Shown here: piece after piece, positions 53,934 to 63,727 of the stretch
Layout: the number at the start of each line of letters is the position of its first letter
How positions within the stretch are numbered: position 1 is the stretch's first letter
Assembly: GCA_002694985.1 (NCBI GenBank)
Contig: NZNS01000011.1
Location: forward strand, 186,001 to 250,000
Length of the DNA: 64,000 bases
Source: Parvibaculum sp.
GTDB taxonomy: Bacteria > Pseudomonadota > Alphaproteobacteria > Parvibaculales > Parvibaculaceae
Direction of reading: 5' to 3'
Notes under the pieces: model-generated
Told to the model about the DNA's origin: nothing
The model's input: only the letters and a program-made list of their open reading frames with translations
The model's database searches: none
Program-made: the position numbers and the translations under genes

Positions 53934-55888
53934 GGCTCATGTTCAATCAGCAGATCAGCCGCTCGGCCTACCGCATCATCATGCTGGTGCTGCTTGCCGT
54001 GCTCTTTCTCGCGGTGAACATGTTTTCCAATGTTGCCTTCCGCTCGGCGCGGATCGACCTGACGGAGCACGGCCTCTACACGATGTCGGAGGGAACGAAG
54101 GAAGTCGTCTCGCAGCTCGATGAACCCGTCACGCTGCGTTTCTTCTATTCGGAGAAGCTCGCGACCGACTATGGGCGCATCCGCAACTATGCGGGCCATG
54201 TGCGCGACCTGCTGGAGGAAATGCGGGCGGAATCGAACGGCAAGCTGCGGCTTGAAGTGATCGAACCCGAGCCCTTCTCGGAGGAAGAAGACCTCGCCAT
54301 GTCGCTCGGCCTCAAGGGCGCGCCGACGCAATCGGGCGACATCATCTATTTCGGTCTGGTTGGCACCAATTCGGTGGACGGGCTCGAAGCGATCCCCTTC
54401 TTCACCGACGAGCGCGAGCAATATCTGGAATATGACATTGCCCGGATGATCCAGAACCTGAGCCGCCCCGAGCGGCCGGTGCTCGGCATCGTGACGAACC
54501 TGCCGCTCGACACAGGATCGGGCGGGCTCATGTCGGCGATGCGCGGCGACTCGCTGCCCTTCATGATCTATGACGAATTGCAGAACCGATTCCAGATCGA
54601 GTTTCTCGAACAGCAGTTCCAGAAAGTGCCGGACAGCGTCGATGTGCTGATGGTTGCGCATCCCCGTCCGCTCGACAGGCCGACGCTTTATGCCATTGAC
54701 CAGTTCGTAATGCGGGGCGGGCATGTGCTTGCCTTCGTCGACCCTCATTCGGAAGTGAGCCTGACGGCGGGCCCGAATGGTGAACCTGTGCGGGGCTATA
54801 CCGAGCAATCCGATCTCGGGCCGCTACTCGAAAGCTGGGGCGTCCATTACGATCCCTCGCGGATCGTCGGCGACCGCGAGCTCGCCCAGCGCGTGCAGAC
54901 CGGGTTCGATGCGCGGCGGCAGGAGAGCGACTATGTGCTGTGGCTTGCCGTGCCGCGCGATAATGTCGATACGGACGATCTTGTGACGGCGGATGTGAGC
55001 CGCCTCAATCTCGGAACGGCGGGTTATTTCACGCCGCTGGAAGGCGCGACGACGAGCTTCACGCCATTGGTGATGACCTCGGAAGATGCGCAGACCTATG
55101 ATGTCGAGTATGTAAAGAAGGGGCCGCGTCCCGACGATCTCATTCGTGGTTTCGAGCCGACGGGCGAGCGCTATGCCATCGCCGCCCGGCTTTCGGGGCC
55201 GGTGACAAGCGCATTCGACGGCGCGCCGCAGGAGGCGCCGGTGGCGGAAGCGGGTGCGTCCCAACCACGCCGTTCGCAGGAGAAGGCCGGGCCGCACATA
55301 GCATCGTCGCGGAAAGATGCCAACATCATCGTTTTCGCCGACAGCGATATTTTCGACGACCGTTTCTGGGTTCGCACGGACTCCTATCTCGGCGAGCGCG
55401 TGGCGCAGCCTATTGCCGATAATGCGGTCTTCATCCTGTCCGCCATCGACAATCTCATGGGCTCGAACGAACTGATCTCACTGCGCGCCCGCGACAAGGC
55501 GGACCGGCCTTTCACTGTGGTGGGGAATCTGCGCCGCAATGCCGAGCGCCGTTTCCTTGCCGAGCAGGAAGCGCTGGAGCGCAAGATCGAGAATGCGGAA
55601 AAAAGCCTGACCGAATTGCAGACGGGCGGCGCGAGCGACAGTGCCGCTAGCGGAGGCCCGAGCGAAGAAGAGTCGGTTGCCATCCGTCAGTTCCGTGCGG
55701 AGCTTCTCGAAAGCCGCAAGAAGCTGCGTGACGTGCAGCGCGATCTTCGCCGCGACGTCGAGCGGCTTGGCGCAAATCTCCGTTTCATCAATATAGCGCT
55801 GGTGCCGCTGCTTCTCGCCATTCTGGCGCTCGGCGCCGCCTTCTACCGCTATCGTCGCCGCAAGGCGCGCGTAAAGAGGGGAGCGTGA
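53930..55888 (+). CDS. GldG-like ABC-associated membrane protein
   Basis: A 652-residue protein with transmembrane helices near both ends (about 15-35 and 620-640) and a large periplasmic region. LTEHGLYTMSEGTKEVVSQL, PVTLRFFYSEKLATDYGRIR and QYLEYDIARMIQNLSRPERP are features of the GldG (DUF4350/ABC-type uncharacterised) family. A charged coiled coil (residues 540-615) precedes the last helix. It is probably the periplasmic partner of the GldA/F exporter. Overlaps its neighbours on both sides by 4 bp. Confidence 0.92.
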   Translation: MRLMFNQQISRSAYRIIMLVLLAVLFLAVNMFSNVAFRSARIDLTEHGLYTMSEGTKEVVSQLDEPVTLRFFYSEKLATDYGRIRNYAGHVRDLLEEMRAESNGKLRLEVIEPEPFSEEEDLAMSLGLKGAPTQSGDIIYFGLVGTNSVDGLEAIPFFTDEREQYLEYDIARMIQNLSRPERPVLGIVTNLPLDTGSGGLMSAMRGDSLPFMIYDELQNRFQIEFLEQQFQKVPDSVDVLMVAHPRPLDRPTLYAIDQFVMRGGHVLAFVDPHSEVSLTAGPNGEPVRGYTEQSDLGPLLESWGVHYDPSRIVGDRELAQRVQTGFDARRQESDYVLWLAVPRDNVDTDDLVTADVSRLNLGTAGYFTPLEGATTSFTPLVMTSEDAQTYDVEYVKKGPRPDDLIRGFEPTGERYAIAARLSGPVTSAFDGAPQEAPVAEAGASQPRRSQEKAGPHIASSRKDANIIVFADSDIFDDRFWVRTDSYLGERVAQPIADNAVFILSAIDNLMGSNELISLRARDKADRPFTVVGNLRRNAERRFLAEQEALERKIENAEKSLTELQTGGASDSAASGGPSEEESVAIRQFRAELLESRKKLRDVQRDLRRDVERLGANLRFINIALVPLLLAILALGAAFYRYRRRKARVKRGA

Positions 55889-57024
55889 CGCCCATGATGC
55901 AGGCGCTCTGGAACAACAAGCCGCAACGAAATCTCGTGGTACTGGCCGTCGCGACGGCAATTGCCGTCATCGCTGCGACGATTGCCGTCGTCAATGATGA
56001 GAGTAGTGTGCGCGCAAATTTTACGCCGCATCCGTTATTCGAGAATCTTGAAAACCGGCTCGATCGGGTCGATCGCATCGTCTACACGGTGAGCCGTGGC
56101 ATGAACGGCGTCATGACGATCGAGATGGAGCGTGACGGCAAGGGCAAGTGGGTGACGCCGCTGCGTGGCGGTTATCCGGTGAGCGATGCGCTGGTGAAGA
56201 AGGCGCTGATCGGCGTGGGGCAAATGGAAGCCTATGAACCGCGCACAGCCAACCCGGAATGGCATCGCAATCTCGGCCTGCTGAAGCCGGAAGATATCGG
56301 TTCGGCGGTGCGTGTCGAATTCTTTACGGGCGATGAGCGGCTGGCAGGCCTTCTTGTCGGCAAGGTGCCGGAACGCGCCGTCGATGTGAAGGGCGAAGGC
56401 CTCATCTATGTGCGCCGCGACGGTGAGGATGAGAGCTTTCTTGCACGCGGTCGGCTGCCGCTTTTCAAGACCGTGAACGAATGGCTGGATTCGGCCTTTG
56501 TCGATATTCCGCACGAAAACCTTGCGCGTGTGACGCTCTGGGCGGGCACGGAGAGGCCAGTCGTTCTCTCGCGTATACAGGGCGAAGAAAACTTCTCCAT
56601 CGAGAACCTGCCTGAGGGCCGCGCGACGCGCGGTGCGCCGGTCGTGAACAAGGTAGCGACGGCGATTCTTGATTCCGGTTTCGACGATGTGGCGCCTGCC
56701 GCGACGCTCGATTTTCCCGAGGAGTCGCCGAAGGCGATCTTCGAGACGTTTGACGGGCTACGCTTGCGCATGGAGATGGCGGGAGAGGGCGGTGCGCTCT
56801 GGGCGAAGTTCGAGGCCGAGACCGATCCGGCGCTTGTCAGCGGAGATGGTGACGTCGCGTCTGCGGGCAAGCGCGCGGAAGAACTCAACGAACGGCTTTC
56901 GGCATGGACCTACAAGCTGCCGCAGGATCTCGGCAACCAGCTTACCCAGACGATGGATCTGCTGACGCGCGAGGCGGGCCCGGCGGACGCGGCGACCCCC
57001 ATGCCCGGACAAGAATTTCCCTGA
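55885..57024 (+). CDS. DUF4340 domain protein
   Basis: A 379-residue protein with an N-terminal transmembrane helix (about 16-36) and a periplasmic DUF4340 domain (YTVSRGMNGVMTIEMERDGK, then WVTPLRGGYPVSDALVKKAL and RPVVLSRIQGEENFSIENLP). DUF4340 proteins follow GldG-like genes in many proteobacteria. The start is GTG at 55885, giving a GTGA overlap; ATG 55894 is possible. It completes the four-gene export module. Confidence 0.9.
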   Translation: MTPMMQALWNNKPQRNLVVLAVATAIAVIAATIAVVNDESSVRANFTPHPLFENLENRLDRVDRIVYTVSRGMNGVMTIEMERDGKGKWVTPLRGGYPVSDALVKKALIGVGQMEAYEPRTANPEWHRNLGLLKPEDIGSAVRVEFFTGDERLAGLLVGKVPERAVDVKGEGLIYVRRDGEDESFLARGRLPLFKTVNEWLDSAFVDIPHENLARVTLWAGTERPVVLSRIQGEENFSIENLPEGRATRGAPVVNKVATAILDSGFDDVAPAATLDFPEESPKAIFETFDGLRLRMEMAGEGGALWAKFEAETDPALVSGDGDVASAGKRAEELNERLSAWTYKLPQDLGNQLTQTMDLLTREAGPADAATPMPGQEFP

Positions 57025-57043
57025 GCGAGCGGGCGTTCGGGCG

Positions 57044-57772
57044 TTAGTTGCCTCCCGTCCTGGCGGCGCCGAGGATTGAGCCTCCGTCGCCCGCCTGCAG
57101 CAGCGCGACGCATCCTTCGAAGCCACGCGTCAGGAGATCGCTTTTTGGCAGCGTCATCGTCATGCGTTCTCCCGTCCACATGCCGACCGGCATCAGTTCG
57201 CGCACGGCATGGGCATAGGCAATGGTGCGGCCCCGATTTTCGCCACGGCCTATTTCGACGCGGGCTTCCTTCGCGTAACGGATGAGCCACAGGGTTGCGG
57301 GTTTTTCGGGTACCTCGCCCGCATCGATATCGAGGGTGAGCGCCTCGTCCCTGTCGGTGAAGGAAATGCCGACAGGCAGCGCGCTGGCCGCTTCGATTGC
57401 CGCGCCGATTTCATCGCGCTTGCTACCGACCCCTTCGACAACACCGTTCACGACGATCTGCGGTGTGTAGACGCCTGAAAGGCCGAGGGTCCGGGCATAG
57501 GCGCGCTGGCGCTCTGCATGGGCAGGGCTCGCGAGCGTGTCTTTCCAGCCGAGATAATCCCAATAGTCGACATTGTACGAGAGGGCGATTACGTCGTCCT
57601 GTGCCGCCAGCTCGCGCAGATAGGCATCGGCGGGCGGACAGGAGGAACAGCCCTGGCTCGTGAAAAGCTCGACGACGACGGGGCTGCCTTCCGCGCGCAG
57701 GGGAAGAGTTGCCAGCGCAAGCAGCACGCCAACGAGCGCCGCGCAGCGGAATGTCATACGCAAGAGGGACAT
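57044..57772 (-). CDS. DUF1223 (thioredoxin-like) secreted protein
   Basis: A 242-residue exported protein. The signal peptide ends at LPLRAEG. VVVELFTSQGCSSCPPADAY is the DUF1223 signature, a thioredoxin-like fold with a CSSC motif; SYNVDYWDYLGWKDTLASP is also typical. The family is usually located beside acnA in alphaproteobacteria, as here. It may be a periplasmic redox protein. It lies downstream of acnA on the same strand, but a terminator intervenes. Confidence 0.92.
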   Translation of the reverse strand: MSLLRMTFRCAALVGVLLALATLPLRAEGSPVVVELFTSQGCSSCPPADAYLRELAAQDDVIALSYNVDYWDYLGWKDTLASPAHAERQRAYARTLGLSGVYTPQIVVNGVVEGVGSKRDEIGAAIEAASALPVGISFTDRDEALTLDIDAGEVPEKPATLWLIRYAKEARVEIGRGENRGRTIAYAHAVRELMPVGMWTGERMTMTLPKSDLLTRGFEGCVALLQAGDGGSILGAARTGGN

Positions 57773-57865
57773 GATCTCTCCTTCCGCGCCAAGGATAGGA
57801 AGTAGCGGCCGCACAGACGAGTCACGTTAGCTTGATCGGGAGACGCGGGCCGCGCAGGTCGCAAG

Positions 57866-57900
57866 AAAAAAGGGCGCCCCGAAGGACGCCCTTTTCATTT
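57866..57900 (-). terminator. Intrinsic terminator of acnA
   Basis: On the minus strand AAAGGGCGTCC-TTCG-GGGGCGCCCTT is followed by TTTTTCTTG. The stem with a UUCG-type loop is strong, and the run of A/T on both sides makes it bidirectional. Confidence 0.85.
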
Positions 57901-57917
57901 CGTCGGGTATGCCCGCC

Positions 57918-60900
57918 TTATGCAGCGAGGTTCCGCAGCACGTAGGGCAGGATGCCGCCATTTTCGTAGTAGTCGACTTCGTCCTGCGTATCGATGCGGC
58001 AGAGAAGTTCGATCGACTGCTTCGCGCCATCGGCAAAGGTGATGACCGCGTTGACCTTGGTGCGCGGCTTTACCTCTGCGAGGCCTTCGATGGTCACCGT
58101 CTCCGAACCGTCGAGGCCGAGCGACTGCCAGCTCATGTCGTTCAGGAACTGGAGCGGCGCCACGCCCATGCCGACCAGGTTCGAGCGATGGATGCGCTCG
58201 AAGCTCTGCGCGATAACGGCCTTCACGCCAAGGAGCATGGTGCCCTTCGCTGCCCAGTCGCGGCTCGAACCCGTGCCATATTCCTTGCCCGCGAATATCA
58301 CGAGCGGCACGTTGCGGCGCTTGTATTCCATCGCCGCGTCGTAGATCGGCATTTCAGTGCCTTCCGGCTGCAGCTTGGTCATGCCGCCTTCAACACCCTT
58401 CAGCATCTGGTTCTTGATGCGGATATTGGCGAAGGTGCCGCGCATCATCACTTCGTGATTGCCGCGCCGCGCGCCATAGGAGTTGAAGTCCTGAGCGCCA
58501 ACCTGTTTGGAGTTCAGGTAGGAACCGGCCGGGCTCTGCACCTTGATGTTACCGGCCGGCGAGATGTGGTCGGTTGTGATCGAGTCCGCAAAGAGACCGA
58601 GGATGCGCGCATCCCTGACGTCGCTAAGCGGCGCCGGTTCCGGCGTCATACCCACGAAGTAGGGCGGGTTCTGGACATAGGTCGAATCGGCGTCCCAGTC
58701 ATAGGTGAGACCGCCGGACACATCGATGCTCTTCCAGGCGTCGTCACCGTCGAAGACGTTGGCGTAGCGCTCACGGAACATTTCCGGTGTCACGCAGGTG
58801 CGCACCGTTTCGGCAACGTCATGCGAGCTCGGCCAGATGTCCTTGAGATAGACCGGCTGGCCGTTGCTTCCGGTACCCAGGGGTTCCGAGGTGATGTCGA
58901 TCTGCGTCGAACCCGCCAGCGCATAGGCGACGACGAGGGGCGGCGAGGCGAGGTAGTTCGCCCGCACGTCCGGCGAGACGCGGCCTTCGAAGTTGCGGTT
59001 GCCCGAAAGCACCGCAGAGGCCACGAGATCGTTCTTGTTGATCGCCTGGCTGATCTCGGTGGGAAGCGGGCCGGAGTTGCCAATGCAGGTCGTGCAGCCA
59101 TAGCCGACGAGATCGAAGCCGAGCGCGTCGAGATCGTCCTGCAGACCGGCCTTTTCGAGATAGTCGGTGACCACCTGCGAGCCGGGGGCGAGCGAGGTCT
59201 TCACCCAGGGCTTTACCTTCAGGCCGAGCTTGTGGGCATTGCGTGCGACCAGACCCGCTGCAATCAGCACACTCGGGTTCGAGGTGTTGGTGCAGGAGGT
59301 GATGGCTGCAATGACGACATCGCCATGACCGAGGTCGAAGTCCTTGCCTTCGACGGGCACGCGGGTTGCGGCCTGTCCGGGCTTGTTGAACTCGCCTTCC
59401 AGCGAATTCAGGAAGCTCGTCTTCATATCGGTCAGCGCAACGCGGTCCTGCGGACGCTTCGGACCGGCGAGGCTCGGCACGACGGTGCCGAGATCGAGTT
59501 CGAGCGTGTCGGTGAAGACCGGATCGGGCATGCCATTCTCGCGGAACATGCCCTGCGCTTTCGCATAGGCTTCGACGAGGGCCACGCGCTCTTCCGAGCG
59601 GCCGGTCGCCCTGAGATATTTCAGGGTCTCCTTATCGACCGGGAAGAAACCGCAGGTCGCACCATATTCCGGCGCCATGTTGGCGATGGTCGCGCGGTCC
59701 TCAAGAGCGAGGTGGTCGAGGCCATTTCCGAAATACTCGACGAACTTGCCGACAACGCCCTTCTTGCGGAGCATCTCGGTGACGGTGAGCACCATGTCGG
59801 TGGCGGTCACGCCTTCGTTGAGCTTGCCGGTCAGCTTGAAGCCGATGACTTCAGGAATGAGCATCGATACGGGCTGGCCGAGCATGGCCGCTTCCGCCTC
59901 GATGCCGCCCACGCCCCAGCCGAGAACGGCAAGGCCGTTCACCATCGTGGTGTGGCTGTCCGTGCCGACGCAGGTGTCGGGATAGGCGATCTCTTCCTTG
60001 CCGTCCTTCTTCGTCCAGACGGTCTGGGCGAGATATTCGAGGTTCACCTGGTGGCAGATGCCGGTTCCCGGCGGCACCACGCGGAAATTGTCGAATGCCT
60101 TGGCGCCCCAGCGCAGGAATTCGTAGCGCTCGCGGTTGCGCTGATATTCGATTTCCGTGTTTTCCTTGAAGGCCGTCGGCGTGCCGAACTTGTCGACCAT
60201 GACTGAGTGGTCGATCACGAGATCGACGGGGACCAGCGGATTGATCTTGGTCGGGCTCGCGCCGAGGTTCTCCACGGCATCGCGCATGGCGGCAAGGTCG
60301 ACCACGGCGGGCACGCCGGTAAAGTCCTGCATCAGTACGCGCGCCGGACGATAGGCGATTTCGCGATCCGAGGTGCGGGTCGTGAGCCAGGTTTTCACGG
60401 CCTCGATGTCGGTCTTCGTGACCGTGCGGCCATCTTCGAAGCGCAGCAGGTTTTCAAGCAGCACCTTGAGCGAGAAGGGCAGGCGCGACACGCCCTCGAG
60501 GCCCTTCTTCTCCGCATCGGGAATGCTGAAATAGGTGTAGCTGCGATTGCCGACCTTCAGCGTCTTGCGGGCGCCGAAGCTGTTGCCGGCTTCCTTCTTC
60601 GCAGGCGCCTTCCGGGCGGCGGGCTTTTTCGGCGCGGCCTTCTTCGCGGGCGCTTTCTTCGGCGCGGCTTTCGCTGCCGTCTTGGTAACCGTCGCCTTCT
60701 TTGTTGCCGTTGTCTTCTTCGCGACCGGCTTCTTCGCAGGAGCGGTCTTCTTCGGCGCGGCCTTGCGGGCGGCCGGCTTCTTTGCAGCCACGGTTTTCTT
60801 CGCAACTGCCTTCTTCGGCGCAGCCTTCTTTGCGGTCGCGGGCTTCTTCGTCACGGCCTTTCTGGCCGGGGCCTTTCTTGCGACCGGCTTCTTGGCCACG

Positions 60901-61307
60901 GTTTTCTTTGCAACCGGCTTCTTCGAAACAGTCTTCTTTGCGGCAGGCTTTTTCGAAGCAACTGCCTTTTTCGGCGCCGCCTTCTTCGGGGCTGCCTTTC
61001 TCGCCGGCGCCTTCTTCGCCACCGTTTTCTTCGCTACGGGTTTCTTCGCCACGGTCTTTTTTGCAACGGGCTTTTTCGCTGCAGCCTTCTTGGGCGCGGC
61101 CTTCTTTGCAGCAGGCTTTTTCGCAACCGTCTTTTTCGGTGCGGCTTTCTTCACGGCCTTCTTCACCGTCTTCTTCGCTGCTGCCGTTGTCTTCTTGACT
61201 GCCTTCTTCGCGGTCTTTGCCGGAGCAGCCTTCTTCACCTTCGCCGCAACTTTCGCGGCAGGTTTCTTTTTTGCCTTCGCCGATTTGGCCGTCGCCTTCT
61301 TCGCCAT
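57918..61307 (-). CDS. acnA: Aconitate hydratase A with an N-terminal histone H1-like Lys/Ala/Pro tail
   Basis: A 1129-residue protein. Residues 2-240 are a repeat-rich basic tail of [12 protein letters not shown] and ARKAPAKK units, unlike any aconitase but like histone H1 C-terminal tails, AlgP and bacterial H1-like proteins. From about 242 the complete AcnA follows (about 888 residues, normal length): [40 protein letters not shown], and the cluster Cys in [13 protein letters not shown] and [12 protein letters not shown]. There is no ATG, GTG or TTG at the junction, so aconitase is translated as a fusion. ATG 61307 has AGGA upstream. The enzyme interconverts citrate and isocitrate; the tail may bind nucleic acids. 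Confidence 0.9.
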   Translation of the reverse strand: MAKKATAKSAKAKKKPAAKVAAKVKKAAPAKTAKKAVKKTTAAAKKTVKKAVKKAAPKKTVAKKPAAKKAAPKKAAAKKPVAKKTVAKKPVAKKTVAKKAPARKAAPKKAAPKKAVASKKPAAKKTVSKKPVAKKTVAKKPVARKAPARKAVTKKPATAKKAAPKKAVAKKTVAAKKPAARKAAPKKTAPAKKPVAKKTTATKKATVTKTAAKAAPKKAPAKKAAPKKPAARKAPAKKEAGNSFGARKTLKVGNRSYTYFSIPDAEKKGLEGVSRLPFSLKVLLENLLRFEDGRTVTKTDIEAVKTWLTTRTSDREIAYRPARVLMQDFTGVPAVVDLAAMRDAVENLGASPTKINPLVPVDLVIDHSVMVDKFGTPTAFKENTEIEYQRNRERYEFLRWGAKAFDNFRVVPPGTGICHQVNLEYLAQTVWTKKDGKEEIAYPDTCVGTDSHTTMVNGLAVLGWGVGGIEAEAAMLGQPVSMLIPEVIGFKLTGKLNEGVTATDMVLTVTEMLRKKGVVGKFVEYFGNGLDHLALEDRATIANMAPEYGATCGFFPVDKETLKYLRATGRSEERVALVEAYAKAQGMFRENGMPDPVFTDTLELDLGTVVPSLAGPKRPQDRVALTDMKTSFLNSLEGEFNKPGQAATRVPVEGKDFDLGHGDVVIAAITSCTNTSNPSVLIAAGLVARNAHKLGLKVKPWVKTSLAPGSQVVTDYLEKAGLQDDLDALGFDLVGYGCTTCIGNSGPLPTEISQAINKNDLVASAVLSGNRNFEGRVSPDVRANYLASPPLVVAYALAGSTQIDITSEPLGTGSNGQPVYLKDIWPSSHDVAETVRTCVTPEMFRERYANVFDGDDAWKSIDVSGGLTYDWDADSTYVQNPPYFVGMTPEPAPLSDVRDARILGLFADSITTDHISPAGNIKVQSPAGSYLNSKQVGAQDFNSYGARRGNHEVMMRGTFANIRIKNQMLKGVEGGMTKLQPEGTEMPIYDAAMEYKRRNVPLVIFAGKEYGTGSSRDWAAKGTMLLGVKAVIAQSFERIHRSNLVGMGVAPLQFLNDMSWQSLGLDGSETVTIEGLAEVKPRTKVNAVITFADGAKQSIELLCRIDTQDEVDYYENGGILPYVLRNLAA
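60588..61304 (-). repeat. Low-complexity Lys/Ala/Pro codon repeat encoding the acnA tail
   Basis: About 717 bp of degenerate 12- to 18-bp units built from AAG-AAG, GCC/GCG, CCG/CCC and ACG/GTG codons encode KK-A-x, VAKK and APKK. Codon third positions vary between units, so the array has not been copied recently as DNA but is kept at protein level. The antisense strand is correspondingly rich in CTTCTTCGC. Confidence 0.85.
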
Positions 61308-61543
61308 CTGTCTATGATCCTCGATGATGCGCGGTCCGGGCTGTAAGGGGGGAATGCGGGGACCGTGCGGGGTGCCGCCCGCGCCGTGAAAAGGCGCGAG
61401 CATCAATGCCCGATTTCGCCGCCGCTTCTCAGCCTGGAACCTATATGCTTGTCGCGCGGGACTATAATGTCTTTCGCAAGGAATGACCATGCTTCGCCCT
61501 GAAAAGCGGGCGTGATAATCAGCATCGCACATGATGCAGGGAG

Positions 61544-62353
61544 ATGTGGATGCGGGAAGTGCTCGTCGAAAAAAACGGTCCGGTGACAAGCATTGTTCTG
61601 AACCGGCCTTACGCGAAGAATGCCGTCGACAGAGATGCGGCGGATGCACTCTGCGAGGCCTTTCTCGATTTCGAACGCGACGAGGATGCGCTTGCCGGTG
61701 TGTTTTGCGGCGCGGATGGTGCTTTCTGCGCGGGCGCGGACCTCAAGGCCGTTGCGACGGGGAAGGGAAATCGTTCCGTGCCCCCCGCAACCGGCGCCGA
61801 TTTTTCGCGGCTCGCAAGCGACGGACCGATGGGGCCGTCGCGAATGATTCTCAACAAACCCGTGATCGGTGCGATTTCCGGCCATGCGGTCGCGGGTGGG
61901 CTCGAACTTGCGCTCTGGTGCGACATGCGCGTGGTGGAAGAAGACGCGATCATGGGCGTTTTCTGCCGTCGCTGGGGTGTGCCGCTGATTGATGGCGGCA
62001 CGGTGCGCCTGCCGCGGCTCATCGGCCATTCGCGCGCGATGGATCTCATTCTCACGGGGCGGCCCGTGGGCGCGGAGGAGGCGCTTGCCATCGGCCTTGC
62101 AAACCGCATCGTGCCGAAAGGAAAGGGCCGCGAGGAAGCCGAAAAGCTCGCGCTTGAAATCTCGCGCTTCCCGCAGCTCTGTTTGCGGCATGACCGGATG
62201 TCGGCCCATGAGCAGTGGGATCTGCCATATGACCGGGCGCTCGCGAATGAATTCGAGCATGGGCGAAAGGTTCTTGCTTCGGGCGAGACGTTGAAAGGCG
62301 CGGCGCGTTTTGCATCGGGCAAGGGCAGGGGCGGACGTTTTGACGATATCTGA
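61544..62353 (+). CDS. Crotonase/enoyl-CoA hydratase family protein
   Basis: A 269-residue crotonase. [20 protein letters not shown] is the N-terminal motif, [16 protein letters not shown] is the oxyanion and CoA-binding region, and [20 protein letters not shown] and [17 protein letters not shown] follow. The Glu/Asp positions of typical hydratases are partly replaced, so the reaction (hydration, isomerisation or hydrolysis) is not fixed. It overlaps ccmA by 14 bp, an unusual partner for cytochrome c genes. ATG 61550 is an alternative start. Confidence 0.88.
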   Translation: MWMREVLVEKNGPVTSIVLNRPYAKNAVDRDAADALCEAFLDFERDEDALAGVFCGADGAFCAGADLKAVATGKGNRSVPPATGADFSRLASDGPMGPSRMILNKPVIGAISGHAVAGGLELALWCDMRVVEEDAIMGVFCRRWGVPLIDGGTVRLPRLIGHSRAMDLILTGRPVGAEEALAIGLANRIVPKGKGREEAEKLALEISRFPQLCLRHDRMSAHEQWDLPYDRALANEFEHGRKVLASGETLKGAARFASGKGRGGRFDDI

Positions 62354-62966
62354 GCTTTCTCTTTGTGCGCGCGATCTCGCCTGCGAACGCGGCGGGCGTC
62401 TCGTCTATGACGGGCTTTCCTTTTCGCTCAAGGGCGGCGAGGCGCTGGTGCTGACGGGACCAAACGGTGCGGGCAAGTCGAGCCTGTTGCGCCAGCTTGC
62501 AGGCCTTCTCGATGTCACGCGGGGCGAGATCGCGCTTGAAGGGGGCGACCCGGAGCGCACGCCCGGCGAACAGGCGCATTATGCCGGTCATCTCGATGCG
62601 CTGAAGCCCTCCATGAGCGTTGTCGAGACGGTCATCTTCTGGCGGCGCTTTCTTGGCAGCATTCCGCAGGGCGCGGAAACGGCGCTCGAGGCGCTGGGGC
62701 TCCTGCATCTCGCGGATCTGCCTGTCGCCTATCTCTCCGCCGGTCAGCGTCGTCGGCTTTCGCTTGCCCGCCTCATTGCGGTGCCTCGCCCAATCTGGCT
62801 TCTCGACGAGCCGACCGTCGCGCTCGACGCGGCAAGCGTGGCCCGCCTGCTCGGGCTGATGAAAGGGCATCTTGGGCAGGGTGGCATGATCGTCGCGGCT
62901 ACCCATCTCGATCTCGGCCTTGAAGGCGCAAAAACGCTGCGCCTGGGCGCGGAGGTGGCGGCATGA
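62340..62966 (+). CDS. ccmA: Heme ABC exporter ATP-binding protein CcmA
   Basis: A 208-residue ATPase: Walker A GPNGAGKSSLLRQL, signature YLSAGQRRRLSLARL and Walker B IWLLDEPTVALD. The short length and neighbouring ccmB and ccmC identify it as CcmA of the system I cytochrome c maturation pathway, which uses ATP to release holo-CcmE. The TTG at 62340 has GGGGCGG in front; earlier TTG 62310 is possible. It overlaps the crotonase and ccmB genes. Confidence 0.93.
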   Translation: MTISELSLCARDLACERGGRLVYDGLSFSLKGGEALVLTGPNGAGKSSLLRQLAGLLDVTRGEIALEGGDPERTPGEQAHYAGHLDALKPSMSVVETVIFWRRFLGSIPQGAETALEALGLLHLADLPVAYLSAGQRRRLSLARLIAVPRPIWLLDEPTVALDAASVARLLGLMKGHLGQGGMIVAATHLDLGLEGAKTLRLGAEVAA

Positions 62967-63640
62967 TGCGCGCCTTCCTCGCCCTTCTCGCGCGCGATCT
63001 GCGCCTGGCCGTGCGGCTGGGCGGCGGGGGCGGTATGGCCGTCTTCTTTTTTCTCATCGTGATTTCGCTGCTGCCGCTCGGGATCGGGCCGGACAGGGCG
63101 TTGCTCGCCAAGGTTGCGCCGGGGATGCTCTGGGTGGCGCTGCTGCTCGCCGCGCTGCTCACGCTCGACCGGCTGTTCCAGGCGGATTACGAGGACGGAT
63201 CGCTCGATCTTCTCACCATGGGCCCGCTGCCGCTCGAACTCGTCGTAGTGGCGAAGGCCGTAGGGCACTGGCTGACGACGGGGCTTCCGCTCGTGGTCGC
63301 GGCGCCGCTTCTCGGTGTGCTGCTCAACCTGCCGGGGGAGGCCTATCCGCCGATGATGGCCGCGATGCTGATCGGCACACCTGCATTGAGCTTTCTCGGT
63401 GCGATCGGCGCGGCCCTCACCGTCGGCATCCGCCGGGGCGGGCTTCTCGCCTCGCTCCTTGTGCTGCCTTTCTATATTCCGGTGCTGATTTTCGGTGTGG
63501 GTGCGGCCGATGCGGCGGCGGGCGGATTTTCGGGCGAAGCGGGCCGGCAGAGTCTGCTCCTTCTCGGGGCGGTGGCGCTTGCGAGCCTTGTGCTGGGGCC
63601 GCTTGGCGGGGCGGCCGCCCTACGCGCCAATTTGAGGTGA
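62963..63640 (+). CDS. ccmB: Heme exporter protein CcmB
   Basis: A 225-residue six-helix permease. MMRAFLALLARDLRLAVRLG, the cytoplasmic FQADYEDGSLDLLTMGPLPL segment and LPFYIPVLIFGVGAADAA are standard CcmB features. It forms the CcmA2B1C complex with CcmC. It overlaps ccmA by 4 bp. Confidence 0.95.
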   Translation: MMRAFLALLARDLRLAVRLGGGGGMAVFFFLIVISLLPLGIGPDRALLAKVAPGMLWVALLLAALLTLDRLFQADYEDGSLDLLTMGPLPLELVVVAKAVGHWLTTGLPLVVAAPLLGVLLNLPGEAYPPMMAAMLIGTPALSFLGAIGAALTVGIRRGGLLASLLVLPFYIPVLIFGVGAADAAAGGFSGEAGRQSLLLLGAVALASLVLGPLGGAAALRANLR

Positions 63641-63727
63641 GGCCCCTTGCATGAGCCGGATTGCATGCCGAAACCGTGGCAATATGACCCCCTCTGTGGC
63701 TTGCCCTCATTGCCGGGCCTGCGCTAA

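Noticed and set aside
57909..60206. 765-codon open frame on the plus strand opposite acnA
   Set aside because: It is antisense to the aconitase domain, Arg/His/Val-rich with no family motif, and exists because of high GC third positions. Aconitase is certain.
60588..61304. Possible CRISPR array
   Set aside because: Repeats are degenerate, without constant spacers, and lie inside an intact coding frame; no cas genes are present. No CRISPR elsewhere in the window.
60207..61346. Leu/Arg- and Phe/Ala-rich open frames opposite the acnA tail
   Set aside because: They are the complement of the Lys/Ala repeat; low-complexity composition follows directly from it.
61308..61649. In-frame extension of acnA upstream of 61307
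   Set aside because: The 114 extra codons lack an RBS and any Lys/Ala repeat pattern, and would overlap the divergent crotonase gene. ATG 61307 begins the repeat with MAKKATAK.
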